Counted from the stretch's first letter, positions 23,957-36,823 are shown. The stretch: 64,000 nucleotides of DNA from Daucus carota subsp. sativus (GCF_001625215.2 NC_030385.2:44603598-44667597); one strand, 5' to 3'. A program made the numbers and translations. The notes: generated by a model not told the origin, from the sequence alone.

Positions 23957-24827
23957 TTAAAGAATTCTATGTGACCAAATAAACCAGACGGAAATTTTCC
24001 GCACAGCTCTATACCAAACTCACCCAGCACTCTTCATATACTTCTAGAATTTTGTACACTTGTACACTTGACCCATCCTGACTTTTCATATGCTTATTAA
24101 AATTTTGATTTTGTCAAACACATCATGAAATACACTAAACATCCTTAAAATATTTATTATAATATTAATTTCTTAATATGTATATCATTTACACTTATAT
24201 AATATTATTTTATTAAAATGTTTCTTTTAACATGCATGTCATTTATGATATTTTATTTTGCAATATAAGCTCGCTAGACTACTTAAAATGATAGTTTACC
24301 TATAATATTTTTTATTTTTATTTAATTTATAAACTAATTTTCAAATATTAAAATTTTTATATTTTAAATCGCTTATATTATTATTAACATTGTGGGAAGA
24401 GCCAAATACTTTTTTGCTGCCGGTTAAAGAAGATTTGGGGCCGTAGACAAATCTTAAAAATGAGACCTAATTCTAAAAAAATAAATATTATATTAATAAT
24501 ATAATTTTTTTTTTAATATTCAAAATTTACAAGATAAAATTTTAAATCAATTTCTTTTTTTTGCAATCGGCGAAAAATATATATAGTCGAAATGGTGTTT
24601 AAATAAATACTTAAAGTGCTTACACCTTAGATGACCGGGAGATGAAAAAATTACGTTAATTTTATAGATTAATATTCAACTTTGATGTGTGCATGATACA
24701 AATAACTTGGAAAAAATTGAAAATTATAATTTAAATTAAAATTATTTTATTTTATTTTTGATGACTAAAACTTATGTTCACAAGCACCGGATTACGTTCC
24801 TAAACAGTGACCTGCTGCTGTTTTCAC

Positions 24828-25593
24828 TAGGGCTGTTCACGAACCGAGCCGAGCCGAGTTTTGACCGAACCGAGCCGAGCTTTAATTTTTTTTTCTGACG
24901 AGTCGAGCCGAGCCGAGCTTTTTTATCGAACAAAAATTGTGTTCAAGCTCGGCTCGTTAACTAACGAGCCGAACACGAGCTTGTTCGCGAACAAATACAA
25001 GCCGAGCCGAGTCGAGTCGAGTCGAGCCGAGCCAGAAAAAAAATAAAGACAAACCGCTAGTTGACTCTTAAAATAGCTAACCAAATAATTTTAATTTTTT
25101 TGAAACTTTGTTTATATCACTAAAATGTATATATGTTAACATCCATACGGTTGGATCGGTAAGAAATATTTTTTAAAAAATTGAAACACTAATTTAGGAT
25201 TAAACACTAGTTAGCGGTACTAGTTAACCTTCTACTTGACTATTAAAATAGCAAACCATATAAAATTATTATTTTCTGAAATTTTGGTTACATCACTAAA
25301 ATATATATATATATAAATTATATGTTGAATTCTGAGTTCAATAACATATATAAATTATAAAAAAAACCCCAAAAATATTACATTTTTTCGAGTTTTAACG
25401 AGCCGAGCTCGAGCCAAGCTCGAGCCGAGCTCGAGCCGAACATACTAAAAGCTCGGCTCGAGCTCGTTTACTTAACGAACAATTTTTTGTGTTCGAGCTC
25501 GAGCTCGTTAACTTAACGAGCCGAGCCGAACGAGCTCTTAACGAGCCGAGCTCGAGCTTGTTCGCGAACAGCTCGGTTCGTTAAACAGCCCTA
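24828..25593. mobile_element. hAT-type element rich in GAGCCGAGC
   Basis: The 766-bp element has TAGGGCTGTTCACGAACC at the left and the near-complement ending AACAGCCCTA at the right. It is flanked by GTTTTCAC at 24820-24827 and 25594-25601. The paralogous site near 38379 carries one GTTTTCAC and no element. The subterminal regions are packed with GAGCCGAGC/GCTCGGCTC words, the sort of motif array that hAT transposases bind. The open frame at 24861-25046 is a by-product of these words. Confidence 0.9.
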
Positions 25594-25816
25594 GTTTTCA
25601 CTCTTTTCTAGTTTTCTTAGTTTATGAATAAATAAAATTTATATTTCATATTTTCTTTTGACCGTTTGCAATGCACTGAAGTCTAATAGATTAATAAAAA
25701 AAATTGATAATAATGTTGTGATATTAATTAGATATATATTTTCAAGTGTTTCAAAAATATTACATTATAAATATTTTAAATTATGGAAAACTAAATACAC
25801 AATATTTCACTCTTAC

Positions 25817-26581
25817 AAGATGACAAGTATATAGAAAAATGGAGAGAGCCTTCTGATCGAGCCTGCAGCACATGTAATCATCTCGCCGGGTGGGTAAACA
25901 TGAAGTGTTCTTCAACATGATGCGCTCCTCTTATTATGACCTTTTTGGTGATCATCTGATATGGCTGATGAAGATGAGGAGGAATTAGATGAAATAATTT
26001 TTATCTTCCTCGATGCTGCTGCTTCTCAGGGTGGGTAAACACACTCCTCTTGTCTTTGTCCATAATGATTCTGCTGGACACACACACTGGTGGTTTGGAT
26101 GACAGTGACTCTCATTTGCGGTCATCATAGTCTCCTTTATGATGGTGGTGCCCATGATGGAGGTGTTCATTTTTAGGGTGGTGATGAGGAGGAGCGGCTC
26201 ATCTTCATTTGGTAGATGGCCTTGGTGGCTCTTGATCTCGAGAGTTCGTTGTACCTTTGTTTCTGGTAGCCATGAACTCAACGTTTCCTCAGAGGCCACG
26301 AAGGGTGTTTAGATGCATTTTCTTCTGTACTCTCAGTTACTCAATCATCTGATTTCAAGATGGATAGTGTTAGATTAATATACAACACGCTGATATATTA
26401 TAAGAAATAAAATCAATTATGTTTGTGCACAAAATGATGTTAAAATCAATTCCATACATTGGGTGGTGGATGTTTAGTTACAGGAGAGAATCAGTATGAA
26501 AGTTATGAGTATGAGAAAGTATTAAGAAGATGGTTCTTGTTGAAAGATTTGGTTCGTGGAGAAAGGTATTTATAGATATGA
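25817..26581 (-). other. Array module 4: shortened transcription-unit relic
   Basis: TATA box CTATAAAT is at 26568-26575. About 100-130 bp present in other modules (the end of the first exon and its flank) are missing between GGTGGATGTT and TAGTTACAGG near 26473. The body has further indels and the sequence next to 25850 is unique. A frame from 25985 with ALEIK-like and HCHPNHQC words starts only at GTG. Probably a relic. Confidence 0.5.
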
Positions 26582-27429
26582 ATTTGGAAGTGATATCAAA
26601 GACATGTGAAAGAGGAAGATAGATAAGCTGGATAGATGTATGAGTGACCTCAAATACGCCTGAAACAGCTGGATAATTAGACAGATGTAATTGATATTGG
26701 ACAGATGTAACTGATTCACTTGATACACCACACCCGCTGGAATTCTCTAGACACTTAGAGAATTCTCTACACACTTGTAGACCAAATAGATAAATGTAGG
26801 AGTGACATCACATACGCGTAAAACAGCTATAGATGTAACTGATTCACGTGATACACCACATTCACTGCGGAATTCTCCAGATACTCACATAATTCTCTAC
26901 ACACTTGTGACCAAATAAACCAGACGGAATTCTCTTGATGTTGATAGAATTCTCCGCACAGTTGTATACCAGACTCACCCAGAACTCTTCATATGCTTTA
27001 GAATTTTGTACACCTGACCCATCTTAATTCTTCATATGCTTATTAAAATTTTGATTTTGTCAAACGAATACACTAAACATCCTTAAAATATTTATTATGA
27101 AATTAATTTCTTAATATATATATATCATTTACACTTATATAATATTATTTTATTAAAGTATTTCTTTTAACATGCATGTCATTTATGATATTTTATTTTG
27201 CAATATAAGCTCGCTAGACTACTTAAAATTACTATTAGATTTAGCTAAATTGCATAAATTAATTTTTAAAATATAATATAATTTCTGTCCTTTCGTGGAT
27301 AATATTCATTTATAAATTAATTTTAATTTTAATATTCATTAATAATGCATGTATGAAACTCCAATTTCATCCAAATTACTAATATGAAATCATATCCCTG
27401 CAATGTTTCATTGAAATTATTAAAGAAAA

Positions 27430-27888
27430 TTCAATCTGCTTGATGAAACTGATGCAACTGAACATTTTATATCCGATGATGCTGCATTTTCAGTTATAAA
27501 CAATCCAGTGATTTCTCTGACAACCAAGCCTAGTGATATTGATCTGGTTGCTGCTCAATGTTCAGATGCTGAAACTGCTGCATCGAATGAGGTGGATGCT
27601 TCACAGAAAACAGAAGAAGCTGGTCAGGTGGATGAGGTGGAAGCTGCGATGAAGAATGAAGGTGGTGTAGTGTCAGAAAATGTTAATGACACTGGGAAAA
27701 GTACTTTAGAAGCTGTTGTTGTGGAGAATAAAGAAACTGCTGCAGCGAATGACTATGAGGTGGATGCTCCAGAAACAAAAGCAATTCAGGAAGGTGAGAT
27801 GGAAGTTACGATAAATCAAGAAATATTACCTGATAAATATTTAAATTATGCAAAATTAAGTACACAAGATCTCACTTTTACAAGATGA
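27430..27888 (+). pseudogene. Acidic coding fragment, copy B (intact frame, no start context)
   Basis: The frame is open from about 27420 to the stop at 27886-27888, with an internal ATG at 27508. The product is strongly acidic (SDIDLVAAQCSDAETAASNE, VDEVEAAMKNEGGVV, NKETAAANDYEVDAPETK) and contains an internal repeat, ETAA..NEVDA / ETAAANDYEVDA. Its last about 25 codons lie in sequence common to all array units, so the frame was probably fused to array DNA. It looks like part of an exon of a larger acidic protein captured by the array. The donor gene is not in this window and not recognised. Expression is unknown. Confidence 0.5.
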
Positions 27889-28741
27889 CAAATATATAGA
27901 AATATAGAATTGTAGTTCTCGTAGCACATCGGCCTTGTCATTGTACTGGAAGTTCTTCCACATGATGCGCTGCTCTTGAGATGACCTTCTTGGTGATCAT
28001 CTGAGATGGCTGAAGACGAGGATGATGATGGAATAATTTTTTGCTTTCCTGGATGCTGCAGCTGCTCATAACAACTGATGTGGATGAACACAATCCTCTT
28101 GTCTTTGTCCACAATGACTCCTCTGGACGCACACCGGTGGTTTGGTGGACAGTGACTCTGATTCGCAGTCATGGTACTTTCATTTATGGTGGTGGTGCCT
28201 ATGGCGGAGGTGTTCCATTTTATGGAGGTGATGAGGAGGGAGCAGCCCATCTTCATTTGGTAGATGGCCTTGCTGGCTCTGGATCTTGAAAGTTCCTCTT
28301 ACCTTTGTTCCTGGTAGCGATGAACTCTACTTTTCCTCAGAGGCCACGAAGGGTGTTTAGATGCATTTTCTTCTGTACTCTCAGTTACTCAATCATCTAA
28401 TTTCAAGATGGACAGTGTTAGATTAATATACAACACTCTGATATATAAGAAAATAAATCAATTACGTGTGTGCACAAAATGATGTTAAGATCAATTCCAT
28501 ACCTTGAGTAGTGGATGTTGTCTTCATTTTAGCTGATACAGTCATAAGTATATAATTAATCTTCATAAAACCTCACCGCGACATAAGAACTAATGAAATA
28601 ATATCATTCTGATAAAAAAAAAAACTAGAAAATAGTTACAGAAGAGAATTAGTATGAAACTTATGAGTATGAAAGAGACTTTTAAGAAAATGCTTCTTGT
28701 TGAAAGACTTGGTTTATGGAGAAAGGTATTTATAGATATGA
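27879..28741 (-). other. Array module 5: putative heat-responsive transcription unit
   Basis: TATA box CTATAAAT is at 28728-28735. It is nearly identical to module 2 across the body and flanks, including the acidic fragment to its left, so units 2 and 5 are a recent segmental duplication. The open frames match those of module 2 apart from a few substitutions. Confidence 0.5.
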
Positions 28742-29833
28742 AATTAGGAGTGATATCAAATACGTATGAAACAACATGATTAATGGATAATGTCAAATAC
28801 GCGTGAAACAACTGGATAAATAGATGATATCAAATATGCGTGAAACAGCCGGATATTGGATAGATGTAACTGATTCACATGATACACCACATTAATCACC
28901 ACATTCACTTGAATTCTCTAGTTATAGAATTCTCTACACACTTGTAGACAAATAGACAAATAGATAAATGTATGATCAGTGACATCAAATACGCGTGAAA
29001 CAGCTTGATAAATGGATAAATGTAACTGATTCGTATTCTCTAGATACTCACCGAATTCTCTACACAATTGTAGACCAAATGCACCAGAATTCTGTTGATG
29101 CACAGAATTCTCCACACACCCAGACTCACAAGAACTCATAGCTTGGGTGCACCTGACTCATCCTAACTCTTCATATGCTTATTAAAACTTTGATTTTGTC
29201 AAAAACATCACCCAATACACTAAACATCCTTAAAATATTTATTTTTTTAATATGTATATCATTTACACTTATATAATATTATTTTATTAAGATGATTTCT
29301 TTTAACATATATGTCATTCATAATATTTTATTTTGTAATATAAGCTCGCTAGACTACTTAAAATGATAGTTTATCTAAAATATTTTGATTTTTTTATTTA
29401 ATTAAAAATATAATTTTTACAATTTTTTTTTAATATTTTAAATCGCTTATATTATTATCAACATTGTGGGGGGAGGCAAATATTATTTTTACTCGGCGCC
29501 GGCTCAAAAAATTTTGGGGCCTTAGGCAAATCTAAAAATGAGGCCTAATATTAAAAAAATCCGATATTATATTAATAATATAAATATTTTTTTAATATTC
29601 AAATTTACAAGATAAAATTTTAAATTCTTTTTTTGCAAAGAATAAATAAATAAATAAATAAAATATAAAATAACTAAATATGTCCAAGAAAATAAAAAAT
29701 GTAGTTGTTCTGGACTGGAATGCACAGTTAACACAACAAGTGAATTAAGCCTGATTTTTTAATTAATGACTGAATTTGAAAAATTTATTCACATCAACTA
29801 AATGAAACACAAATTAATATATAATAAAAATGA

Positions 29834-30480
29834 GGGTGAAAGCCTTATCTAACAACTTTTCAAGTAACCTTGCCCAGAATAACGATTTCTTGAAAATGTG
29901 CCTTAAATACCCAATCAAATGCGCAGGTCAGGAATGCGTATACGGTAAGCAAGCATCATAAGGATGCGTATGAGCTACACACCTAGGTTACCGATACTTT
30001 AGATGCGAAAGTGCACAGTACACGCATTCGACTCATGCGTGGATTGTATTGTATGTTATTACACACCACAGACATACGCATATGCGGGATGCGTATATGA
30101 TGTATCCAGGAATTTAAACTTTTCACGTGTCATAGTCTTTAAGCTTCAAGGAGAAATATTGTTAGACTTGAAAGAGGCACATGTCTTTCACATGCAATTG
30201 ATGGGAGAAGATGGATCAAAAGTCGTTGCTTTAAATAAGAAAGTAAGACATGAAAAGTCTTTAAAAGGAAGAATGAGAAATATAGAGAGAGGTTACTAGT
30301 AGCTGAATAGAATTTTGAAAAACAGGATATATTGTTTGAATAAGGATGTATATGAATTCTCATACACGCATCAGGACGATGCGCGCTTGAGTGGGTGAAA
30401 AGGACGGTAATCCCGTCAATTGATAATTTGGGCGCTTTAATTATTAATATATGAGATTTTGGGCATTTTCTCTAAAAAGA
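29834..30480. mobile_element. About 645-bp insertion with clustered GCGTAT words
   Basis: The segment is absent from the sister unit, where AAAAATAATACTGAAATTAG (about 21682) is continuous. Possible duplicated flanks are AAAAATGA at the left and AAAAGATGA at the right. It contains many GATGCGTAT/ATACGCAT words between 29930 and 30100 and an open frame at 30003-30299 with no recognised domain. The right end (GGGCATTTTCTCTAAAAA) resembles plant TIR ends, but the left end does not match it. Superfamily unknown. Confidence 0.55.
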
Positions 30481-30967
30481 TGATACTGAAATTAGTTAAA
30501 TTATTTAAGTACTTTTGTGGATTATATTCTAATTAACCTAATTTTTTCAAAATTTTAATAGTGACATATTTTTCTTATTTTTTCAATAGGAATATTCAAA
30601 TTATTTTTTAAATATTTTTTTATAGAATTGTGTTATTTAAATTTATTTAAATATTTTTGTCATTCACTATTTGATCCTTTTTTTCAACTCATATTCCATT
30701 CCTCAAGCCACAATTTAATACATTTTTGATAATTTTTAATTACCGGAATTCATATATTCTAAATAAAAAATAATTATATTAAAATTTTGATAGTCAAAGA
30801 AATTCTTTTCTATATCTTCTCTCATTTTGCAACCGTGCAAAATTTCTTAAAGTCATAAATATTGATAATAATGTTGTGATATTGATTAGATATACATTTT
30901 CAAGTGTTTCAAAAGTATTACACGATAAATATTCAAATTATGCAGAACTAAATACACAATATTTCTC

Positions 30968-32456
30968 TTTTACAAGATGACAAATATGTAGAAAAAAGAA
31001 GTGTGGTTCTCGTAGTACATCGGGTTTTAGTGACAGTTCTTCAACATGATGCGCTCCTCTTATTATGACCTTTTTGGTGATCATCTGATATGGCTGATGA
31101 AGATGAGGAGGAAGATGAGATAATTTTTATCCTCCTCGATGCTGCTCCTGCTCAGGGTAACTTATAATGCGGGTAAACACACTCCTCTTGTCTTTGTCCA
31201 CAATGACTCCGCTGGATGCACACCGGTGGTTTGGAGGACAGTGACTCTGATTTGTTATCATAGTAGTCTCCTTTATGGTGGTGGTGCCCATGGTGGAGGT
31301 GTTCATTTTTAGGGTGGTGATGAGGAGGAGCGGCTCATCTTCATTTGGTAGATGGCCTTGGTGGCTCTGGATCTCGAGAGTTCGTTGTACCTTTGTTCCT
31401 GGTGGCCATGAACTCTACGTTTCCTCAGAGGTCACTAAGGGTGTTTAGATGCATTTTCTTCTGTACTCTCAGTTACTCAATCATCTGATTTCAAGATGGA
31501 TAGTGTTAGATTAATATACAGCACGCTGATATATTAGGGAAAATTAATTCTAAAGTCCCTGAACTATAGGCACTTTTTTTTCCTAGGTCCCTGAACTATA
31601 AATGTTAATTCATAAGTAATTCAACTCTTGATTTTTTCTTACCTAGATCCTTCTGTTAGATCTGATTTGACGCCGTTAGTTTTTCCGGTGAACTTGGTCG
31701 GAAAAGCTCAAATCCGGTGAGCTCGAATTTTCCGACGAGGCTAATTTGAACACTAAAAATCACGAAAATTATATGAACATGCTCATAATCAAACGATCTA
31801 TCAATCTACATCATTATAATTCGAAAAAAAGCTATTAAAATGAAAACTAATATTCAATTCAAAATTCGAAAATTACCAAACTAAATTTTGATGGTATAGA
31901 TGGATAGAGGATTGAAAAACGAGCAATTTGATTACTCAAGCTTCAAATTTGGATACCAGAATCACCTTCAAAGTTATCTTTGATTCTCATGAACTTAAGA
32001 AGAACTAACGACGTCAAACCAAATCTAACGGAAGGACCCAGATAGGAAAAAATCAAGAGTTGAATTACTTATGAATTGACATTTATAGTTCAGGGACCTA
32101 GAAAAAAAAGTGTATATAGTTCAGGGACTTTAGAATTAATTTTCCCGATATATTATAAGAAATAAATCAATTATGTGTGTGCAAAAAATGATGAAAAATG
32201 ATGTTAAAATCAATTCCATACATTGAGTGGTGGATGTTGTCTTCATTTCAGCTGATACAGTCATAAGGATAGAATTGGTCTTCATCAAAAACCTCACTAT
32301 GACATTCTAACTAATGAAATAATATCATTCTGGTAAAAGAATTATAAAGTAGTTACATGAGAGAATCAGTATGAAAGTTATGAGTATGAGAAAGTATTAA
32401 GAAGATGGTTCTTGTTTAAAGATTTGGTTCATGGAGAAAGGTATTTATAGATATGA
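30968..32456 (-). other. Array module 6, split by a Mutator-like element
   Basis: TATA box CTATAAAT is at 32443-32450. The body resembles modules 3 and 7. Intronic or leader sequence is interrupted by the 610-bp element at 31537-32146. Confidence 0.5.
31537..32146. mobile_element. Mutator-like TIR element (non-autonomous), 9-bp TSD
   Basis: The ends are GGGAAAATTAATTCTAAAGT and its complement ending ATTAATTTTCCC. The inverted arms extend at least 100 bp (CCCTGAACTATAAATGTTAA against TTGACATTTATAGTTCAGGG). The flanks are GATATATTA at 31528-31536 and 32147-32155. Sister copies have an uninterrupted GCTGATATATTATAAGAAA. The 9-bp duplication and long TIRs point to the Mutator superfamily. No transposase is encoded. 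Confidence 0.92.
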
Positions 32457-33768
32457 ATTTGGGAGTGATATCAAAGACGTTGTGAAACAGGAAGATAGAT
32501 ACAGCTGGATAGATGTGTGAGTGACTATATATACAGCTGGATAGATGTGTGAGTGACCTCAAATACGCGTGAAACAGCTGGATAATTGAATGTAAAACAG
32601 CTCGATAATTGGATAGATGTGACTGATTCACATGATACACCACACTCGCTGTGGAATTCTCCAGATACTCACAGAATTCTCTCCACACTTGTGACCAAAT
32701 AAACCAGACGGAATTCTCCGCACGGCTGCAGAACTCTTCATATGCTTCCAGGATTTTGTACACTTGACCCATCCTAACTCTCTTCATATGCTTATTAAAA
32801 ATTTGATTTTATCAAACACATCATGAAATACACTAAACATCCTTAAAATATTTATTATTATATTAATTTCTTAATATATATCATTTACACTTATATAATA
32901 TTATTTTATTAAATTGTTTCTTTTACCATGCATGTCACTTGTGATATTTTATTTTGTAATATAAGCTTGCTAGACTATTTAAAATGATAGTTTATCTATA
33001 ATATTTTGGATTTTTATTTAATTTATAAAATAATTTTCAAATATTAAAATTTTTATATTTTAAATCGCTTATATTATTATCAACCTTGTGGGGAGAGCCA
33101 AATATTTTTTTTACTGCCGGTTAAAGAAATTATTGGGCCTTAGACAAATCTTAAAAATGAGGCCAAATTTTCAAATAATAATGAAATTAGTTAAATTATT
33201 TAATTACTTTTGTGGAATATTCCTAATTAACCTAGTTTTTTCAAAATTTTAGTAGTGACATATTTTTCTTATTTTTTCATTTGGAATATTCAAAGTTATT
33301 TAAATATTTTTTTTGTAGAGGTGGGTTATTCAAATTTATTTAAATATTTTTTTTAATTCACTATTTGATCCTTTCTTTCAACTCATATTCCATTTCTCGA
33401 GCTACAATTTATTACGTTTTCTATATATTTTAATTACTGGAATTCATATTCTATATTACTTTTCGTACTATTTGATCCTTCTTTCAACTCATATATTCCA
33501 TTTCTCAAGCCACAATTTAAAAGATTTTTTTTATAATTTTTAATTACCGAAATTCATATATTCTAAGTAAAAAATAATTATATTAAAGTTTTGATAGTCA
33601 AAGAAATTCTTTTCTATATCTTCTCTCATTTTGCAACTTCTTAAAGTCATAAATATTGATAATAATGTTGTGATATTGATTAGATATATATTTTCAAATT
33701 AAGTGTTTCAAAAGTATTACATGATTAATATTCAAATTATGCAGAACCTAAATACACAATATTTCACT

Positions 33769-34649
33769 TTTACAAGATGACAAATATGTAGAAAAATAGA
33801 AGTGTGGTTCTCGTGGTACATGGGCTCGTCATTTTACTGGCAGTTCTTCCACATGATGCGCTGCTCTTATGATGACCTTTTTGGTGATCATCTGATATGG
33901 CTGATGAAGATGAGGAGGAGATGCTGCTCCTGCTCATGGTAAACACACTCCTCTTGTCTTTGTCCACAATGACTCCGCTGGACGCACACCGGTGGTTTGG
34001 AGGACAGTGACTCTGATTTGCTATCATAGTAGTCTCATTTATGGTGGTGGTGCCCTTGGTGGAGGTGTTCATTTTTAGGGTGGTGATGAGGAGGAGCGGC
34101 TCATCTTCATTTGGTAGATGGCCTTGGTGGCTCTGGATCTTGAGAGTTCGTTGTACCTTTGTTCCTGGTGGCCATGAACTCTATGTTTCCTCAGAGGCTA
34201 CAAAGGGTGTTTAGATGCATTTTCTTCTGTACTTTTACTCAATCATCTGATATCAAGATGGATAGTGTTAGATTAATATACAACACGCTGATTTATTATA
34301 AAAAATAAATTTATTATGTGTGTGCACAAAATGGTGTTAAAATCAATTCCATACATTGAGTGGTGGATGTTGTTTTCATTTCAGCTAATACAGTCATATG
34401 TATAGAATTGGTCTTCATCAAAAATAATGTGTAGAAATATGTTTTTTTTACATCTCAAAATACGTGCACAAAGTCAAAGACTATTATTTTGGAATGGAGG
34501 GAGTACGAACTAAGGAATCAATATCATTCTGGTAAAAAGAATTATAAAGTAGTTACATGAGAGAATCAATATGAAAGTTATGAGTATGAGAAAGTATTAA
34601 GAAGATGGTTCTTGTTGAAAGATATGGAGAAAGGTATTTATAGATATGA
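33769..34649 (-). other. Array module 7 with Stowaway remnant
   Basis: TATA box CTATAAAT is at 34636-34643. The frame at 33770-34072 begins MNTSTKGTTTINETTM and keeps HCPPNHRCASSG, VIVDKDKRSVF and AISDDHQKGHHKSS. It is similar to the product of modules 2 and 5 but shorter. The leader contains the truncated Stowaway end at about 34425-34505. Confidence 0.5.
34425..34505. mobile_element. Truncated Stowaway end
   Basis: Only the right terminus is present, ending TTTTGGAATGGAGGGAG before TA. The other array modules lack it. Confidence 0.65.
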
Positions 34650-35238
34650 ATTTGGGAGTGATATCAAAGACGTGTGAAACAGGAAGTTAGATACAGCTGG
34701 ATAGATGCATGAGTGACCTCAAATACGCGTGATAGATGTAACTGATTCATGTATGAGTGATCTCAAATACGCATGAAACAGTTGGATAATTGAATATATG
34801 TAACTGATTCACGTGATACACCACAGTCACTGGAATTCTCTAGACACTCAATGAATTCTCTACACACTTGTAGATCAAATAGATAAATGTAAGAGTGCCA
34901 TGTAAAACGGCTCGATAAATGGATAGATGTAACTGATTCACGTGATACACCACACTCGCTGAGGAATTCTCTAGATACTCACAGAATTCTCTACACACTT
35001 GTGATCATATAAACCAGACGGAAATCTCTTAATGTTGATAGAATTCTCCGCACAGCTGTATACCAGATTCACCTAAAACTCTTCGTATGCTTCCAAAATT
35101 TTGTACACCTGGCCCATCCTAGCTCATCATATGCTTATTAAAATTTTGATTTTGTCAAACACATCGCTGAATACACTAAACATCCTTAAAATATTTATTA
35201 TAATATTAATTTCTTAATATGTATATCATTTACACTTA

Positions 35239-35498
35239 CTCCCTCCGTTTCAAAATACTTGTCCACTTTGAAAAAAAAAATTTATTTCAAAATATTTGTC
35301 CACTTCAACTTTTAATGTAAATTTATATTTCCAAAATCAACTTCCCTCCACATATCACTAATTTATATTTCCAAGATGAACCATACACCACATATTATGT
35401 TCAATTAATGACTTAATACACCTATTTTTTCTCACAATCCACTTTTCTTAAACTATGTGATTTTTTTAAAGTGGACATGTAATTTGAAACGGAAAGAG
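35239..35498. mobile_element. Stowaway-like MITE
   Basis: The 260-bp element is flanked by TA. It starts CTCCCTCCGTTTCAAAATAC and ends with the degenerate complement AATTTGAAACGGAAAGAG. The internal arms repeat TTGTCCACTT / AAGTGGACATG. Confidence 0.85.
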
Positions 35499-36072
35499 TA
35501 TATAATATTATTTTATGTGCGAATATTCAAATTTATTTAAATATTTTTTTATAGAATTGTGTTATTTAAATTTATTTAAATATGTTTTTTTTCATTCACT
35601 ATTTAATCCTTTCTTTCAACTCATATTCCATTCCTCAAGCCACAATTTATTACATTTTCTATATTTTTTAAAAAACTGGAATTCATATTCTAAATAACAA
35701 ATATATTATACATATTAAAATTTTGATAGTCAAAGTCAGAATTTCTTTTATATATTTTTCTCTCACTATTTGATCCTTTTTTCAACTCATATATTCCATT
35801 CCTCAAGCCACAATTTAATATATTTTCTATAATTTTTAATTACCAGAATTCATATATTCTAAATAAAAAATAATTAGATTAAAATTTTGATAGTCAAAGA
35901 AATTCTTTTCTACATCTTCTCTTATTTTGCAACCGTGCACGATTTCTTAAAGTCATAAATATTGATAATAATGTTGTGATATTGATTAGATATATATTTT
36001 CAAGTGTTTCAAAAGTATTACATGATAAATATTCAAATTATGCAGAACTAAATTCACAATATTTCACTTTTA

Positions 36073-36823
36073 CAAGATGACAAATATGTAGAAAAATAGA
36101 AGTGTGGTTCTCGTAGTACATCGGGCTCGTCATTTTACTGGAAGTTCTTCAACATGATGCGCTCCTCTTATTATGACTTTGTAGAAGATGATGATTCTGA
36201 TTTGTGCTAGCTGGACGCACCGGTGGGTCTGGAGGACACTGACTCTGATTTGCTATCACAGTAGTCTCTTTATGGTGGTGGTGCCCATGGTGGAGGTGTT
36301 CATTTTTAGGGTGGTGATGAGGAGGAGCGGCTCATCTTCATTTGGTAGATGGTCTTGGTGGCTCTGGATCTCGAGAATTCGTTGTACCTTTGTTCCTGGT
36401 GGCCATGAACTCTACGTTTCGTCAGAGGCCACGAAGGGTGTTTAGATGCATTTTCTTCTGTACTCTCAGTTACTCAATCATCTGATTTCAAGATGGATAG
36501 TGTTAGATTAATATACAACACGTTGATATACTACAAGAAATAAATCAATTATGTGTGTGCACAAAATGATGTTAAAATTAATTCCATACTGAGTGGTGGA
36601 TGTTGTCTTCATTTCAGCTAATACAGTCATAAGTATAGAATTGGTCTTCATCAAAAACTTCACTATGACATATAAACTAATATCATTCTGGTAAAAAGAA
36701 TTATAAAGTAGTTGCAGGAGAGAATCAGTATGAAAGTTATGAGTATGAGAAAGTATTAAGAAGATGGTTCTTGTTGAAAGATTTAGTTCGTGCACTTCGT
36801 GGAGAAAGGTATTATAGATATGA
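36073..36823 (-). other. Array module 8: deleted transcription-unit relic
   Basis: The TATA box has lost one T (CTATAAT, 36811-36817). Roughly 110 bp of body are missing at about 36177, where TTATTATGAC joins TTTGTAGAAG. It shares the TTTGTAGAAGATGA variant with module 3, which suggests common descent or conversion. Its upstream region is split by the insertion at 37105-37449. Least likely of the eight to be functional. Confidence 0.5.

Noticed and set aside
24861-25046. Plus-strand frame inside the GAGCCGAGC element
   Set aside because: The peptide merely translates the repeated GAGCCGAGC words of the hAT-type element.
34425-34505. Heat-shock-like sequence near the truncated Stowaway
   Set aside because: The apparent GAA triplets here belong to the Stowaway terminus and are not phased.
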